From contig NZ_AP023362.1 of NCBI RefSeq assembly GCF_018326285.1, positions 5,580,001 through 5,644,000 on the forward strand: DNA of 64,000 nt, read 5' to 3'. Position 1 is the first letter of the stretch; each line of letters starts with the position of its first letter. This document shows, in pieces, positions 1 to 9,035 of the stretch. Under the pieces are notes generated by a model. The model did not search any database. It saw only the letters and a program-made list of their open reading frames with translations, and was not told the origin of the DNA. Source of the DNA: Mycolicibacterium sp. TY81 (GTDB lineage: Bacteria; Actinomycetota; Actinomycetes; Mycobacteriales; Mycobacteriaceae). Both the position numbers and the translations under genes were made by a program.

Positions 1-578
1 GAACCGACCAGGCTGATGCCGCCGATCATCATGAGGCTGGCCATGACTCGACCCGTGGTGGTGACGGGGTACATGTCGCCGTAGCCGACGGTGGTGATGG
101 TGGTCATCGCCCACCACACCGCCAGGCCGAAGCTCGTGATGTGGGCGTCCGGCGCACCGCGTTCGGCTTCGTACACCGCCAGCGCCCCGACGTACACCAA
201 CAGCACGGCGCCCGAGATGGTGTAGATGATCACCTTGCCGCGAATGGCGTTGCCGATGGCCTTCTGCAGGGCACCGACGAGCACGACCAGCCGGAGTAGA
301 CGAAGCGGCCGCAGCAGCGGCAGCAGCACGACGGCGAGGTCGACCAGATGCCGGAAGAACCACTGCCTGCGGTCGGGGGCCAGGTAGAGCCGCGCCGCGT
401 AGTCGGCCGTGAACACCGCCCACGCCAACCAGGTCACCAGGGTCAGAAGCCGGGCGAGCAGGCCCGTCGGCTGGACGAGGACCTCGATGCTGTACGCGGC
501 CAGGAACAGGGCGGCGACGGCGGCCAGGGGCCACTCCGCGCGGTGTTCCCACCGGTCGAGGCGGTCTTGCGTATCCAC
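1..578 (-). CDS. Voltage-gated-type potassium channel, 3' end cut by the window edge
   Basis: Ion channel of the inner membrane. Reading the minus strand from a GTG at 578 gives a continuous frame with no stop to base 1. It shows several hydrophobic segments, an arginine-rich stretch resembling a voltage-sensor S4 helix (RPLRLLRLVVLVG), and the K+ selectivity filter TTVGYGD at about residues 160-168, followed by the start of the last pore helix. The filter is diagnostic of a potassium channel; the S4-like segment suggests the six-helix voltage-gated type. About 192 residues are visible and the C-terminus lies outside the window. GTG was chosen because the frame opens there; no clear ribosome-binding site was seen, so the start is less sure than the family. 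Confidence 0.82.
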   Translation of the reverse strand, partial: MDTQDRLDRWEHRAEWPLAAVAALFLAAYSIEVLVQPTGLLARLLTLVTWLAWAVFTADYAARLYLAPDRRQWFFRHLVDLAVVLLPLLRPLRLLRLVVLVGALQKAIGNAIRGKVIIYTISGAVLLVYVGALAVYEAERGAPDAHITSFGLAVWWAMTTITTVGYGDMYPVTTTGRVMASLMMIGGISLVG

Positions 579-615
579 GTCAGAAAGTGTGCGGCACCGG
601 CCGCGATTTCGGAAC

Positions 616-1515
616 TCAGTTGACCGTGATCGAGAACCGCGCTGTCGCCGGTCGACCCGGCGCCGCGACGCGGTGGCCGCCACGACGCAGCGCGTCGGTG
701 GGCGCGGCCATGGGCTCGATGGCCACCAATGCGTCGCCGGGCGGCGCGAACAGCTGCGCGGCGGGGTAGCCGGTTTCGAACGTCACCGTGATCCGGTGGT
801 CGCCACCGCTGAGGATGAACTGCGCGCCGTCGGGCACCTGGTCGAACCCGTCGTCGTAGGCGGTGTCGCCGAGCGGCGCGGACTGCGCCGGCCACGGTTC
901 GACAACACCGCACGGCAATCCGCGATCATCGGTCGGCAGGTGCCGCATCGCCGGCGTCTCCAGTACCCAATCCTCACGGGGCACACCCGGAATCGTCAGG
1001 TACGGGTGGTACCCGAAGCACAGCGGCACCGCTGCGGACGCCGACGGCCGGACGGTCGTCTCGACCGACAGGACACGACCCACCAACGTGGCCCGCTGCG
1101 TCAGCACATGCGGGAACGGGAACGACGCCAACAGGCCGGGCCGGTTGAAATCGACTGCGGCGGTGACCGAATTCGCGGACTGCTCGACGATCACCCAACC
1201 CGGGTACGCGGCCAGGACACCGTGCATGGGTGCGCCGTGCGGGTCGGTACGGACACCGCCGGAGCCGGGCGTCAACGTGACGACGCCACCGTCGACGTCA
1301 TATGTGTTGGCGCCCAACCGGTTCGCCCACGGATACAGCAGCGGGATACCCATGGTCTTGGCGTTCGCCAGGTAGGCGTCGAGGCCGCGGCGCTGGCCGA
1401 GGAACTCGAGATCGCCTTCGGCGAACGACGTGCCGATCATGCCGGCACCGGGGACGAACGTCGCCCTCATCGCGGACTCGGGGTCGCGCAAGACGACGGT
1501 GTCGAGTTCGGCCAT
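616..1515 (-). CDS. Aldose 1-epimerase family protein (mutarotase)
   Basis: A 299-residue cytoplasmic protein of the galactose mutarotase fold, predicted to interconvert the alpha and beta anomers of a sugar or sugar phosphate. Family signatures visible are NRLGANTYDVDGG in the N-terminal half, the catalytic-type histidine in FGYHPYLTIPG and a late glutamate in VAIEPMAAPTDAL, where the family has its catalytic base. The ATG at 1515 was chosen because GGAGG lies five bases upstream; the frame stays open further upstream into the flavohemoglobin gene. Only 14 bases separate it from that gene, so the two are probably co-transcribed. Substrate cannot be told from sequence. Confidence 0.85.
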   Translation of the reverse strand: MAELDTVVLRDPESAMRATFVPGAGMIGTSFAEGDLEFLGQRRGLDAYLANAKTMGIPLLYPWANRLGANTYDVDGGVVTLTPGSGGVRTDPHGAPMHGVLAAYPGWVIVEQSANSVTAAVDFNRPGLLASFPFPHVLTQRATLVGRVLSVETTVRPSASAAVPLCFGYHPYLTIPGVPREDWVLETPAMRHLPTDDRGLPCGVVEPWPAQSAPLGDTAYDDGFDQVPDGAQFILSGGDHRITVTFETGYPAAQLFAPPGDALVAIEPMAAPTDALRRGGHRVAAPGRPATARFSITVN

Positions 1516-1529
1516 CGATTCCTCCAGCG

Positions 1530-2696
1530 TCAGTGGGCCAACGGGTCGTGCTGAATACGTTCTGGTGGTGCGCCTTTGGCGATCAGGGCGGCTTTGGTCG
1601 CCGTGACCATCGCGGGCCCGCCGCACAGCAGGATCTGCCGGTCGCCCCAGCTGCCGTAGCTCGTCACGACGTCTGCCAGCAGCCCCGTCTGCCGGACGTG
1701 CAGCCCGCGCGGCGGCGTCACATCGGGATAGTCGGCGGCCCACGGCGGATCGGTGGAGTACTCGGACACCGGCGTGACGGACAGCCACGGATTGGTGGCC
1801 GCGATCTCCCAGAGGACACGCAGGTCGTACAGGTCGCACGGGTAGCGCCCGCCGAAGAACAGGTGCACGCGCGGATTCTCGGCCTCGCGGCACAGATTCA
1901 TCAACAGCGCCCGCAGCGGGGCGAGTCCGGTGCTGCCGGCCACCATGAGCACATCACCGTCGGAACGTGAAACATGCATTCCGCCATGCGGATTGGACAG
2001 TCGCCAGCGGTCGCCGGGCGCGGTCTGGTTGACGATCGCGGTGCTCACCATGCCGCCGCTGACGGAGCGGACGTGAAACTCGATGGCGCCGCTGGCATCT
2101 GACGGCATCGAGGGACTCAGGTGTCGCCAGCGTCGCGGCCACTGCGGCACCTGCACCGCGACGTACTGCCCGGCGTGATACGGCAGCGCCTGGTCGAGCT
2201 GCAGTCGTACCACCGAGACATCCCGGGTGACGCGCAGATGCTCGACGACGGTGCCGTCGACATAGGGCGGCGTCTGTTCGGCATCGGCCGCGCCGCGCAT
2301 GACGCCGACGATCAGGTCCACGGCATGCGTGGTGGCCTCGGCGACCCGGGCATCCCAGCGGTCGCCGAGTTCATCGCGCAGGGTGGTCAGCAGCGCGTCC
2401 TGCAGCGCCGCGTAATGCTGATGTCCCACACCGTATTTGCGGTGATCCCGGCCGAGCTGGGCCAGGAATGCCACCGGCTCCTCGGCGCGCTGCTCGATGA
2501 ACTCGCCCAGCACCCAGAACAGCGCCTGGCTGAAGGCGGTGCGCTGGCCGGCCAGGTCGGGTGGGAAGAGGTCGCGCGCCGACAGGTCGCCGGCGAACCA
2601 CCGGGTGTAGAAGCGGCCGATCACGTCGTCCCCGCCGCGCGCAGGGTCGACCACGGCCCGCACCGTCATCAGCGCTTCGCGGTCGTCAAGTCCCAT
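1530..2696 (-). CDS. Type II flavohemoglobin (globin plus FAD/NAD reductase)
   Basis: 388 residues with an N-terminal globin domain (about 1-140) and a C-terminal ferredoxin-reductase domain. The globin has a probable proximal histidine in DHRKYGV. The reductase has the FAD-binding stretch RHLSPSMPS, where classical flavohemoglobins have an RxYS-type motif, and the NAD-binding stretch GSTGLAPLRALL. The altered FAD motif and length of about 390 fit the mycobacterial type II class (M. tuberculosis Rv0385), which is reported not to be a classical NO dioxygenase and has been linked to D-lactate oxidation. The start ATG shares its A with the TGA of the upstream CYTH gene (TGATG), indicating translational coupling. 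Confidence 0.88.
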   Translation of the reverse strand: MGLDDREALMTVRAVVDPARGGDDVIGRFYTRWFAGDLSARDLFPPDLAGQRTAFSQALFWVLGEFIEQRAEEPVAFLAQLGRDHRKYGVGHQHYAALQDALLTTLRDELGDRWDARVAEATTHAVDLIVGVMRGAADAEQTPPYVDGTVVEHLRVTRDVSVVRLQLDQALPYHAGQYVAVQVPQWPRRWRHLSPSMPSDASGAIEFHVRSVSGGMVSTAIVNQTAPGDRWRLSNPHGGMHVSRSDGDVLMVAGSTGLAPLRALLMNLCREAENPRVHLFFGGRYPCDLYDLRVLWEIAATNPWLSVTPVSEYSTDPPWAADYPDVTPPRGLHVRQTGLLADVVTSYGSWGDRQILLCGGPAMVTATKAALIAKGAPPERIQHDPLAH

Positions 2697-3319
2697 CAGG
2701 CATCGTCGAAGTGGTTCTGCCCCAACGTGTTGACGAAGCTGGGGCCCAGCCGGTCGAGTTCGCGCCGGTGTGCGTCGGCCCACGTGCCGTACGGCTGGTG
2801 GGCCAGGTACTCGTTGCGGAACCGGTCGTCCTCGGACACCTCGGTGACACAGAACGTCGGGATCGCCAGGTCGACCACCGGTCCGCCGCGCTCGACCTCG
2901 GCCAGCAGGAGCGGGGCATTGCCGCCGGTGAATCGGTCGATGATCCAGCCGTCCTCACCCAGCCACACCGAATACCGCACCTTGGTGACGACGTGCTCGG
3001 CGCGACGGACGATTTCGCCGGCCACCAACGGATCGAGTTCGCGTTCGGCCTCATAGCGGGTGCCGCCGGTGGCCGGGCCCTTGGCGGTCATGGTGCCGAT
3101 CGAGTCGCTGCCGATGGCGTCGATGAGGTCCAGCGCCGGATCACTGAGATCGGCCGGAGCGGGGCCCTGGACGCGCACCCGGACGGCATAGCCATCGGAC
3201 GCGAACAGGTAGGCCTGCACGATCAGGGCAGGGCTCGGGTCGGACGCTGTGACAGCGGGCAGGTCGCGGACGAGGAACTTTCGTTCGAACTCGAAATCGC
3301 CGAAGCCGGACTCGGACAT
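2696..3319 (-). CDS. CYTH-domain protein (triphosphate tunnel metalloenzyme family)
   Basis: A 207-residue protein beginning with the family signature ExExK (EFERK, residues about 10-14), followed by alternating basic and acidic strands (VRVRVQGP, MTAKGP, YEAERELDP) typical of the eight-stranded tunnel that holds a triphosphate and divalent metal. CYTH proteins include adenylate cyclases, thiamine triphosphatases and inorganic triphosphatases, so the substrate stays open. It overlaps the flavohemoglobin start by one base. The gene upstream ends 15 bases away and reads the same way only after its own stop, so the CYTH gene is probably first in a three-gene minus-strand run with the flavohemoglobin and epimerase. 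Confidence 0.85.
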   Translation of the reverse strand: MSESGFGDFEFERKFLVRDLPAVTASDPSPALIVQAYLFASDGYAVRVRVQGPAPADLSDPALDLIDAIGSDSIGTMTAKGPATGGTRYEAERELDPLVAGEIVRRAEHVVTKVRYSVWLGEDGWIIDRFTGGNAPLLLAEVERGGPVVDLAIPTFCVTEVSEDDRFRNEYLAHQPYGTWADAHRRELDRLGPSFVNTLGQNHFDDA

Positions 3320-3334
3320 GGTTAAACGGTAGTC

Positions 3335-4000
3335 CTAGAGGTGGCTCAGGCCCTTGTATGCCACGAGAAGTCCGATGACGATCAGGATTCCGGCGACCAG
3401 CACCGCGTGCTGGCGGTGCAGCCAGGCGCCGAGGCGGGCCATGGCCGGGTCCAGCCGTTCGCCGGCGGCGGCGTAGGTCAGGATCGGGATGGCGACCGAG
3501 CTGCCCGCCACCACGGTGAAACACAGCACCGATGCCAAGGCAGCCGCGTGGGGGAGTTCGTCGGTGCTGATCGCCAGACCGGCGGCGACGCACATGAACA
3601 GCACTTTCGGGTTCACGACCGCGAGCACCGCGGCGGTCACGAAGCCCCGGCCGGGGGTGACACTGGTCAGCTTCCGCATCCAGGCCGGCTCGGGAGCGTC
3701 GTGGTTGCGGTTGGCCCAGCGGTAGATGCCGAAGACGACCAGCAGGACGCCGATCACGATGCGCACCCACGACGCCGTCGTCGACGGATGGCCGGCCTCG
3801 GGCATGAGGCCGGACAGCTGGACGAAAACCCCGGTGAGTACGCCGATGGCCACGAGCCAGCCCGCGAGAAACGTCAGGCCGGTGATGCGGGCGTGGGGGG
3901 ATTGCAGCACCAGGACCGCGGGAATGATCGACAGTGGAGAAAGGGCGATCACCAAGGCGAGGGGAATCAGTTCGGTCAGGACCGAAGCCCAATCTGTCAT
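3335..4000 (-). CDS. GAP-family (Sap-type) membrane protein
   Basis: A 221-residue polytopic membrane protein with about six hydrophobic helices. The N-terminal IPLALVIALSPLSIIPAVLVL and the central VVNPKVLFMCVAAG match the mycobacterial GAP family (Sap, sulfolipid-1-addressing; glycopeptidolipid-addressing proteins), which helps move surface glycolipids across the cell envelope. The ATG at 4000 was chosen because AAGGGG lies about nine bases upstream; an upstream in-frame ATG would add a charged stretch that does not fit the family. It is divergent from clpB across a 187-base region. The cargo lipid is unknown. Confidence 0.82.
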   Translation of the reverse strand: MTDWASVLTELIPLALVIALSPLSIIPAVLVLQSPHARITGLTFLAGWLVAIGVLTGVFVQLSGLMPEAGHPSTTASWVRIVIGVLLVVFGIYRWANRNHDAPEPAWMRKLTSVTPGRGFVTAAVLAVVNPKVLFMCVAAGLAISTDELPHAAALASVLCFTVVAGSSVAIPILTYAAAGERLDPAMARLGAWLHRQHAVLVAGILIVIGLLVAYKGLSHL

Positions 4001-4084
4001 GCGTGCACCCCTTCGCGGTCGCGACAAGTATGCCTTCACCGACAAGGGGCATTCGGACAGCGTGGAAAAGGACTTGTGGCGGTA

Positions 4085-4143
4085 TTGAAAATTGGTCGGA
4101 ATTTTCTAGACTTGAGCGGAACAGACTCAACCTTGACGACGTT
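4085..4143 (+). promoter_or_regulatory. clpB promoter region: SigA-like and SigH/SigE-like elements
   Basis: Two promoter candidates are visible. A housekeeping-type pair has TTGAAA at 4085-4090 and TAGACT at 4107-4112 with a 16-base spacer. An extracytoplasmic-type pair has GGAACA at 4118-4123 and GTT at 4141-4143 with a 17-base spacer, close to the SigH/SigE consensus. clpB of M. tuberculosis is known to belong to the heat and oxidative stress response, so both are plausible; neither is proved here. Confidence 0.55.
4111..4131 (+). promoter_or_regulatory. HAIR element (HspR repressor site)
   Basis: The sequence CTTGAGC-N7-ACTCAAC differs at two positions from the HspR-associated inverted repeat consensus CTTGAGT-N7-ACTCAAG. 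It overlaps the likely -10 of the housekeeping-type promoter and the -35 of the SigH-like one, so bound HspR would block clpB transcription until heat shock. Confidence 0.78.
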
Positions 4144-4187
4144 GAACTCAGCGACAAGCATTTTTCTGTAGACGAAAGGGAGGTGTC

Positions 4188-6734
4188 GTGGACTCGTTCA
4201 ACCCGACCACGAAGACTCAGGCGGCGCTGACCTCAGCGTTGCAGGCGGCGACTGCCGCCGGAAACCCGGAGATCCGTCCGGCGCACTTGTTGATGGCTCT
4301 GCTGACCCAGAATGACGGCATCGCCGCGCCTCTGCTGGAGGCCGTCGGTGTCGAGCCCGCCGCCATCCGGGCCGAAGCCCAGCGGCTGATCGACCAGCTG
4401 CCGAGTGCCAGTGGCGCCAACTCGACGCCGCAACTGTCTCGTGAGTCGGTGGCAGCCCTGACGGCTGCCCAGCACCTGGCCACCGAGATGGACGACGAAT
4501 ACGTCTCCACCGAGCACCTGCTGTACGGCCTGGCCAGTGGCGACTCCGACGTCGCCAAGCTGCTGGTCAACCACGGCGCCGCGCCGCAGACCCTGCGCGA
4601 GGCGTTCGTGAAGGTCCGCGGCAGCGCCCGCGTCACCAGCCCCGACCCCGAGGGCAGCTACCAGGCGCTGGAGAAGTACTCCACCGACCTGACAGCACGC
4701 GCCCGGGACGGCAAGCTCGACCCGGTCATCGGTCGCGACAACGAGATTCGTCGTGTCGTGCAGGTCCTGAGCCGGCGCACGAAGAACAACCCCGTGCTGA
4801 TCGGTGAGCCCGGCGTCGGTAAGACCGCAATCGTCGAGGGCCTGGCCCAGCGCATCGTCCAAGGTGACGTACCGGAGAGCCTGCGGGACAAGACCGTCAT
4901 CTCCCTGGACCTCGGATCCATGGTGGCCGGCGCGAAGTACCGCGGTGAGTTCGAAGAGCGACTCAAGGCGGTGCTCGACGACATCAAGAACTCGGCCGGA
5001 CAGGTCATCACCTTCATCGACGAGGTGCACACCATCGTGGGTGCCGGCGCGACCGGCGAGTCCGCGATGGACGCTGGCAACATGATCAAGCCCATGCTGG
5101 CCCGTGGCGAGCTGCGGCTGGTCGGTGCGACCACGCTCGAGGAGTACCGCAAGTACATCGAGAAGGACGCCGCTCTGGAGCGCCGCTTCCAGCGGGTGCT
5201 GGTCGGCGAGCCGTCGGTCGAGGACACCGTCGGCATCCTGCGTGGGCTCAAGGAGCGTTACGAGGTGCACCACGGTGTGCGCATCACCGACTCCGCGCTG
5301 GTCGCGGCGGCCACGCTGTCGGACCGCTACATCACGTCGCGCTTCCTGCCGGACAAGGCCATCGACCTCGTCGATGAGGCCGCGTCCCGGCTGCGCATGG
5401 AGATCGACTCCCGGCCCGTCGAGATCGACGAGGTCGAGCGACTGGTCCGTCGCCTCGAGATCGAGGAGATGGCACTGTCCAAGGAAGAGGACGACGCCTC
5501 GAAGGAGCGGCTGGAGAAGCTGCGCTCGGAGCTGGCCGACTACAAGGAGAAGCTGTCCGAGCTGACCACCCGGTGGCAGAACGAGAAGAACGCCATCGAC
5601 ACCGTCCGCGAGCTGAAGGAACAGCTGGAGACGTTGCGCGGTGAGGCCGACCGGGCCGAGCGTGACGGCGATCTGGCCAAGGCCGCCGAGCTGCGATACG
5701 GCCGGATTCCGGCGGTCGAGAAGCAACTCGACGCCGCGTTGCCGGTTGCCGAGGCGCGTGAGAACGTCATGCTGAAGGAAGAGGTCAGCCCCGACGACAT
5801 CGCGGACGTGGTGTCGGCGTGGACCGGCATTCCGGCCGGCCGAATGATGGAAGGTGAGACCGCCAAGCTCCTGCGCATGGAGGAGGAGCTCGGCAAGCGC
5901 GTCATCGGCCAGAAGCAGGCCGTGCAAGCTGTCAGTGACGCGGTCCGTCGCGCCCGTGCGGGTGTGGCCGACCCGAACCGTCCCACCGGATCGTTCATGT
6001 TCCTCGGACCGACCGGTGTGGGTAAGACGGAGCTGGCAAAGGCGTTGGCGGACTTCCTGTTCGACGACGAACGCGCCATGGTCCGCATCGACATGAGCGA
6101 GTACGGCGAGAAGCACTCGGTGGCTCGTCTGGTCGGTGCCCCTCCGGGCTACGTCGGCTACGACGCCGGTGGTCAGCTGACCGAGGCGGTGCGGCGCCGT
6201 CCGTACACCGTGGTGCTGTTCGACGAGGTCGAGAAGGCACACCCGGACGTCTTCGACGTGCTGCTGCAGGTGCTCGACGAAGGACGGCTGACCGACGGCC
6301 AGGGCCGCACCGTCGACTTCCGCAACACCATCCTGATCCTGACGTCCAACCTGGGCGCCGGAGGTACTCCGGATCAGGTGATGGCGGCGGTGCGTGCCAA
6401 GTTCAAGCCGGAGTTCATCAACCGGCTCGACGACGTGCTGATCTTCGACGCGCTGAACCCGGACCAGCTGGTGTCCATCGTCGACATCCAGCTGCAGCAG
6501 CTGCAGAAGCGGCTGGCGCAGCGGCGCCTCCAGCTGGAGGTCTCGCTGGACGCCAAGAAGTGGCTGGGCGACCGTGGCTTCGACCCGCTGTACGGTGCGC
6601 GCCCGCTGCGCCGGCTGGTGCAGCAGGCGATCGGCGACCAGCTGGCCAAGAAGCTGCTGGCCGGCGAGGTGCACGACGGCGACACCGTCCCGGTGAACGT
6701 CAGTGAAGACGGCGAGAGCCTGGTGCTCGGCTGA
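4188..6734 (+). CDS. clpB: ATP-dependent chaperone ClpB
   Basis: Hexameric AAA+ disaggregase that works with DnaK to rescue aggregated proteins. The 848-residue product has the full architecture: double Clp N-domain (about 1-145), first ATPase module with Walker A GEPGVGKT at about residues 206-213 and Walker B FIDEVHT, a coiled-coil middle domain (about 400-520, rich in E/K/R/L), and a second ATPase module with Walker A GPTGVGKT at about residue 607 and Walker [13 protein letters not shown], ending in a Clp C-terminal domain. The start is GTG after GGGAGG. A HAIR element and stress-type promoter lie upstream, and a strong terminator follows. Length and motifs are normal for the family. Confidence 0.98.
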   Translation: MDSFNPTTKTQAALTSALQAATAAGNPEIRPAHLLMALLTQNDGIAAPLLEAVGVEPAAIRAEAQRLIDQLPSASGANSTPQLSRESVAALTAAQHLATEMDDEYVSTEHLLYGLASGDSDVAKLLVNHGAAPQTLREAFVKVRGSARVTSPDPEGSYQALEKYSTDLTARARDGKLDPVIGRDNEIRRVVQVLSRRTKNNPVLIGEPGVGKTAIVEGLAQRIVQGDVPESLRDKTVISLDLGSMVAGAKYRGEFEERLKAVLDDIKNSAGQVITFIDEVHTIVGAGATGESAMDAGNMIKPMLARGELRLVGATTLEEYRKYIEKDAALERRFQRVLVGEPSVEDTVGILRGLKERYEVHHGVRITDSALVAAATLSDRYITSRFLPDKAIDLVDEAASRLRMEIDSRPVEIDEVERLVRRLEIEEMALSKEEDDASKERLEKLRSELADYKEKLSELTTRWQNEKNAIDTVRELKEQLETLRGEADRAERDGDLAKAAELRYGRIPAVEKQLDAALPVAEARENVMLKEEVSPDDIADVVSAWTGIPAGRMMEGETAKLLRMEEELGKRVIGQKQAVQAVSDAVRRARAGVADPNRPTGSFMFLGPTGVGKTELAKALADFLFDDERAMVRIDMSEYGEKHSVARLVGAPPGYVGYDAGGQLTEAVRRRPYTVVLFDEVEKAHPDVFDVLLQVLDEGRLTDGQGRTVDFRNTILILTSNLGAGGTPDQVMAAVRAKFKPEFINRLDDVLIFDALNPDQLVSIVDIQLQQLQKRLAQRRLQLEVSLDAKKWLGDRGFDPLYGARPLRRLVQQAIGDQLAKKLLAGEVHDGDTVPVNVSEDGESLVLG

Positions 6735-6760
6735 GTCTCAGGTAGTTCCCGAGTAGATGT

Positions 6761-6796
6761 GAAAACCCCCTATTTCTTTGGAAATAGGGGGTTTTC
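6761..6796 (+). terminator. Strong intrinsic terminator after clpB
   Basis: A perfect 16-bp stem with a 4-base loop (TTTG) begins 27 bases after the clpB stop. The arms run A4C5TATTTC and its complement, so the hairpin is followed by a T tract on either strand. It can act bidirectionally, serving clpB and the convergent minus-strand reductase gene. The remaining bases to 6895 show nothing else I can name. Confidence 0.9.
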
Positions 6797-6895
6797 GCTT
6801 GGCGTGCGCAACAGTGCCGACGAAAGTGCATGAGTTCAATCGGACTGCCATCTCCAGGTGCCTAGTGATTGAAGCTACGTACTTTTCGCTGGGCG

Positions 6896-7972
6896 TCAGA
6901 TGTTGAACCGCCCCGCGAAACCGCGTAGCGGCACGTCGGCGCTCGTCAACAGTCCCGGCGGGGCCTTGACCACCGAGGCGATGACGTTGAGCGCGGGCAG
7001 CCCCGTCACGGTCATGCCGATCGAGGCGAAATTGTCCGGATTCGACAGATCCACACCGGGTTTCGGGTAGATCATGTGCTTGTTGTAGACGCACGGGTCA
7101 CCCTTGATCTGAGTGATGTAGCAGCCCTTGATGTTCCAGCTCGGGTCGGTGTGCGGCGTCATCTGCCATTCCAGGTGCGTCTCGATGCGCGGAACGCCGT
7201 CGACCATGCCCTGGTACTTGATGTAGTTGCCGCCAAGGGAGCCCTTCGGCAGCGTGTACCAGCCCAGGTCGACATCCTTGGTGCAGGCGCCGAGTTCCGC
7301 GCTGAATGTCACCTCGTCGAGCTCGAGCCCGAAGCAGTCGGCCATCATCAGCACACTGTCGGCGAACACCCGTGTGTACTTCTCCAGTTTCGCCGGGATC
7401 GACGGATCGTCAACGGGCAGGCCGTATCCCACCTCGATCCAGGTGTCCTTGCTGTGATGGCACGACACGTCGACGGATTCGATGGTGGTGACGTTCTCGA
7501 TCTCGGCGACGTCCGCCGAACACACCACGCCCAGGATCTGGTTGACGCCGGGGTTCATCCCGGTGCCGTAGAACGTCGACCCGCCCTTGGCACAGGCCTC
7601 GGCCAGCAGCTGCGACACCGGCCTGCCCGAGGGGTGCGGGTGGTTGGTGTCGCGGTGCCAGCCGGTGATCCAGTCGGCCGTCGTCACGATATTGATCCCG
7701 GCCTCAAGGACTTTCACGTAGAGATCCTCGTCGGGGAAGACGCCGTGAAAGGTGAGGACATCGGGTTTCGCGGCGATGATGTCGTCGACCGAGCCGGTGG
7801 CGATGACGCCGATCGGCCCGATACCCGCGATCTCGCCGGCATCGCGTCCCACTTTTTCCGTTGTATAGCAATGCAATCCGACCAACTCGAGGTCGGGACG
7901 CTTGCCGATGCGCCTGATCATCTCGGTACCGACGTTGCCGGTTGCCACCTGGAAGACGCGAATCTTGGACAT
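6896..7972 (-). CDS. DapB-like NAD(P)-dependent reductase/dehydrogenase
   Basis: 358 residues. The N-terminus has a Rossmann start (KIRVFQVATGNVGTEMIRRI) followed by a dihydrodipicolinate-reductase-like core (GTGMNPGVNQILG). Mycobacteria carry several long members of this family with no assigned substrate; relatives include 2,4-diaminopentanoate dehydrogenase. The ATG at 7972 gives the Rossmann motif at the N-terminus, whereas the longer frame runs into the preceding gene. It starts four bases after the stop of the Rieske oxygenase, so the two form an operon and probably act in one catabolic route. It faces the clpB terminator at its 3' end. It is unlikely to be the lysine-pathway DapB itself, which is shorter. 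Confidence 0.78.
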   Translation of the reverse strand: MSKIRVFQVATGNVGTEMIRRIGKRPDLELVGLHCYTTEKVGRDAGEIAGIGPIGVIATGSVDDIIAAKPDVLTFHGVFPDEDLYVKVLEAGINIVTTADWITGWHRDTNHPHPSGRPVSQLLAEACAKGGSTFYGTGMNPGVNQILGVVCSADVAEIENVTTIESVDVSCHHSKDTWIEVGYGLPVDDPSIPAKLEKYTRVFADSVLMMADCFGLELDEVTFSAELGACTKDVDLGWYTLPKGSLGGNYIKYQGMVDGVPRIETHLEWQMTPHTDPSWNIKGCYITQIKGDPCVYNKHMIYPKPGVDLSNPDNFASIGMTVTGLPALNVIASVVKAPPGLLTSADVPLRGFAGRFNI

Positions 7973-7976
7973 CTGG

Positions 7977-8966
7977 TCAGCCCTTCGGGGTTTCGGGATA
8001 GAACTGCATGGCCCACTTGCGGATTGCGGTGAAGCCCTCGTATTCGGCGGTGGCCAGCGCCGGCGGATCCGCATAGCGCTGATGCGACCAGATGTGGATG
8101 TCCTGGGTGAACTGCCGGATCACCTCGTCGCCGAAGGCGGCGGCGCGCTCGGCGGCCCGGGGGCTGTCCTTGCCCGGTGTCCGCCCGATGTAGACCATGA
8201 ATCGCACGTCGGAGGTGCACTCGTCGACGGGGGTGACGGCCGAGATGGTGCGGTTGTCGATCATGCCCCAGCTCTTGGTGACGGCGATGCCGAGACCGCC
8301 GTTGATCGCCTCGACGCCGCTGCGGACATCCTCGATCGACTGCTGGTCGCTGCCCTCGAAGGTGATCGTGAAGTCGACGTAGGAGACCGGTGCCGCGAAG
8401 TCGTGCCGGGTGAACACCGGCACGATCGGCGTCTGGTGCACGAACTTGAAGTGCGCGAAGTCGACGCCGTTCTCCAGGACGTACTGCGGATGCAGCTCGA
8501 GGGTTTCGCGGAACAGTCGCTGCTGGGGGTAGTAGTCGGCGGCGCTGCTGCCGTCGTTGAACGATGCGAACACGTCGGGCGCCTCGAAGAACGGCTCCCG
8601 GCCCTCGACGTCGTGCCAGATGTAGATGGCCTCGTTGCGCTCGGTGACGGGGTAGGTACGAATCCGGCGGCCGCGGTTGGGCCGGTCCTGGTACGGGATG
8701 CAGACGTTGCGGCCTTCGGCGTTCCACTGCCAGCCGTGGAACGGGCACTGGATGGTCTCGCCGACGACGTGGCCGCCGAAGCCGAGGTGTGCGCCGAGAT
8801 GCTCGCAGTAGGCGTTCATGACGGTGACGGCGCCGGATTCGGCGCGCCAGGCGACCATCTCCTCGCCGAAGTACTTCATGGCGTGCACCACGCCGACTTC
8901 GACCTCGTCCGACCAGGCGACCTGGAACCATCCCGTCGGCTTCATGGGCAGCGTGGGTTTGGCCAT
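7977..8966 (-). CDS. Rieske non-heme iron oxygenase, KshA-like
   Basis: 329 residues. The N-terminal Rieske domain has the [2Fe-2S] ligands C54-x-H56 and C74-x2-H77 (YCEH, CPFH). The C-terminal domain has the mononuclear iron motif D-x2-H-x4-H in VDFAHFKFVH. Proteins of this kind hydroxylate steroids, bile acids or aromatic compounds and need an external reductase, which is not encoded nearby. It resembles the 3-ketosteroid 9-alpha-hydroxylase oxygenase family but is shorter than typical KshA. ATG at 8966 gives the expected N-terminus. It is divergent from a TetR gene, with paired repeats between them, so a ligand-induced switch is likely. The substrate is not known. Confidence 0.85.
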   Translation of the reverse strand: MAKPTLPMKPTGWFQVAWSDEVEVGVVHAMKYFGEEMVAWRAESGAVTVMNAYCEHLGAHLGFGGHVVGETIQCPFHGWQWNAEGRNVCIPYQDRPNRGRRIRTYPVTERNEAIYIWHDVEGREPFFEAPDVFASFNDGSSAADYYPQQRLFRETLELHPQYVLENGVDFAHFKFVHQTPIVPVFTRHDFAAPVSYVDFTITFEGSDQQSIEDVRSGVEAINGGLGIAVTKSWGMIDNRTISAVTPVDECTSDVRFMVYIGRTPGKDSPRAAERAAAFGDEVIRQFTQDIHIWSHQRYADPPALATAEYEGFTAIRKWAMQFYPETPKG

Positions 8967-8982
8967 GAGCCGAATCGTAGGA

Positions 8983-9019
8983 GGTTCTGTGAAACTTTGA
9001 AAGAGGGTTCTGCGAAACT
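8983..9019. promoter_or_regulatory. Paired operator candidate between Rieske and TetR genes
   Basis: The 14-base sequence GGTTCTGYGAAACT occurs twice (8983-8996 and 9006-9019), 23 bases apart, in the 69-base divergent promoter region. Each copy holds a TTC-N3-GAA dyad. This is the expected layout for the site of the adjacent TetR protein. Confidence 0.6.
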
Positions 9020-9035
9020 GCGCTAATCTCGGACG

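Noticed and set aside
4233..6674. 813-codon open frame antisense to clpB
   Set aside because: clpB is certain; the antisense frame is a by-product of high GC codon bias and has no start signal or family.
6797..6895. Searched for a small RNA or gene between the clpB terminator and the DapB-like gene
   Set aside because: Nothing beyond the 16-bp terminator hairpin could be supported.
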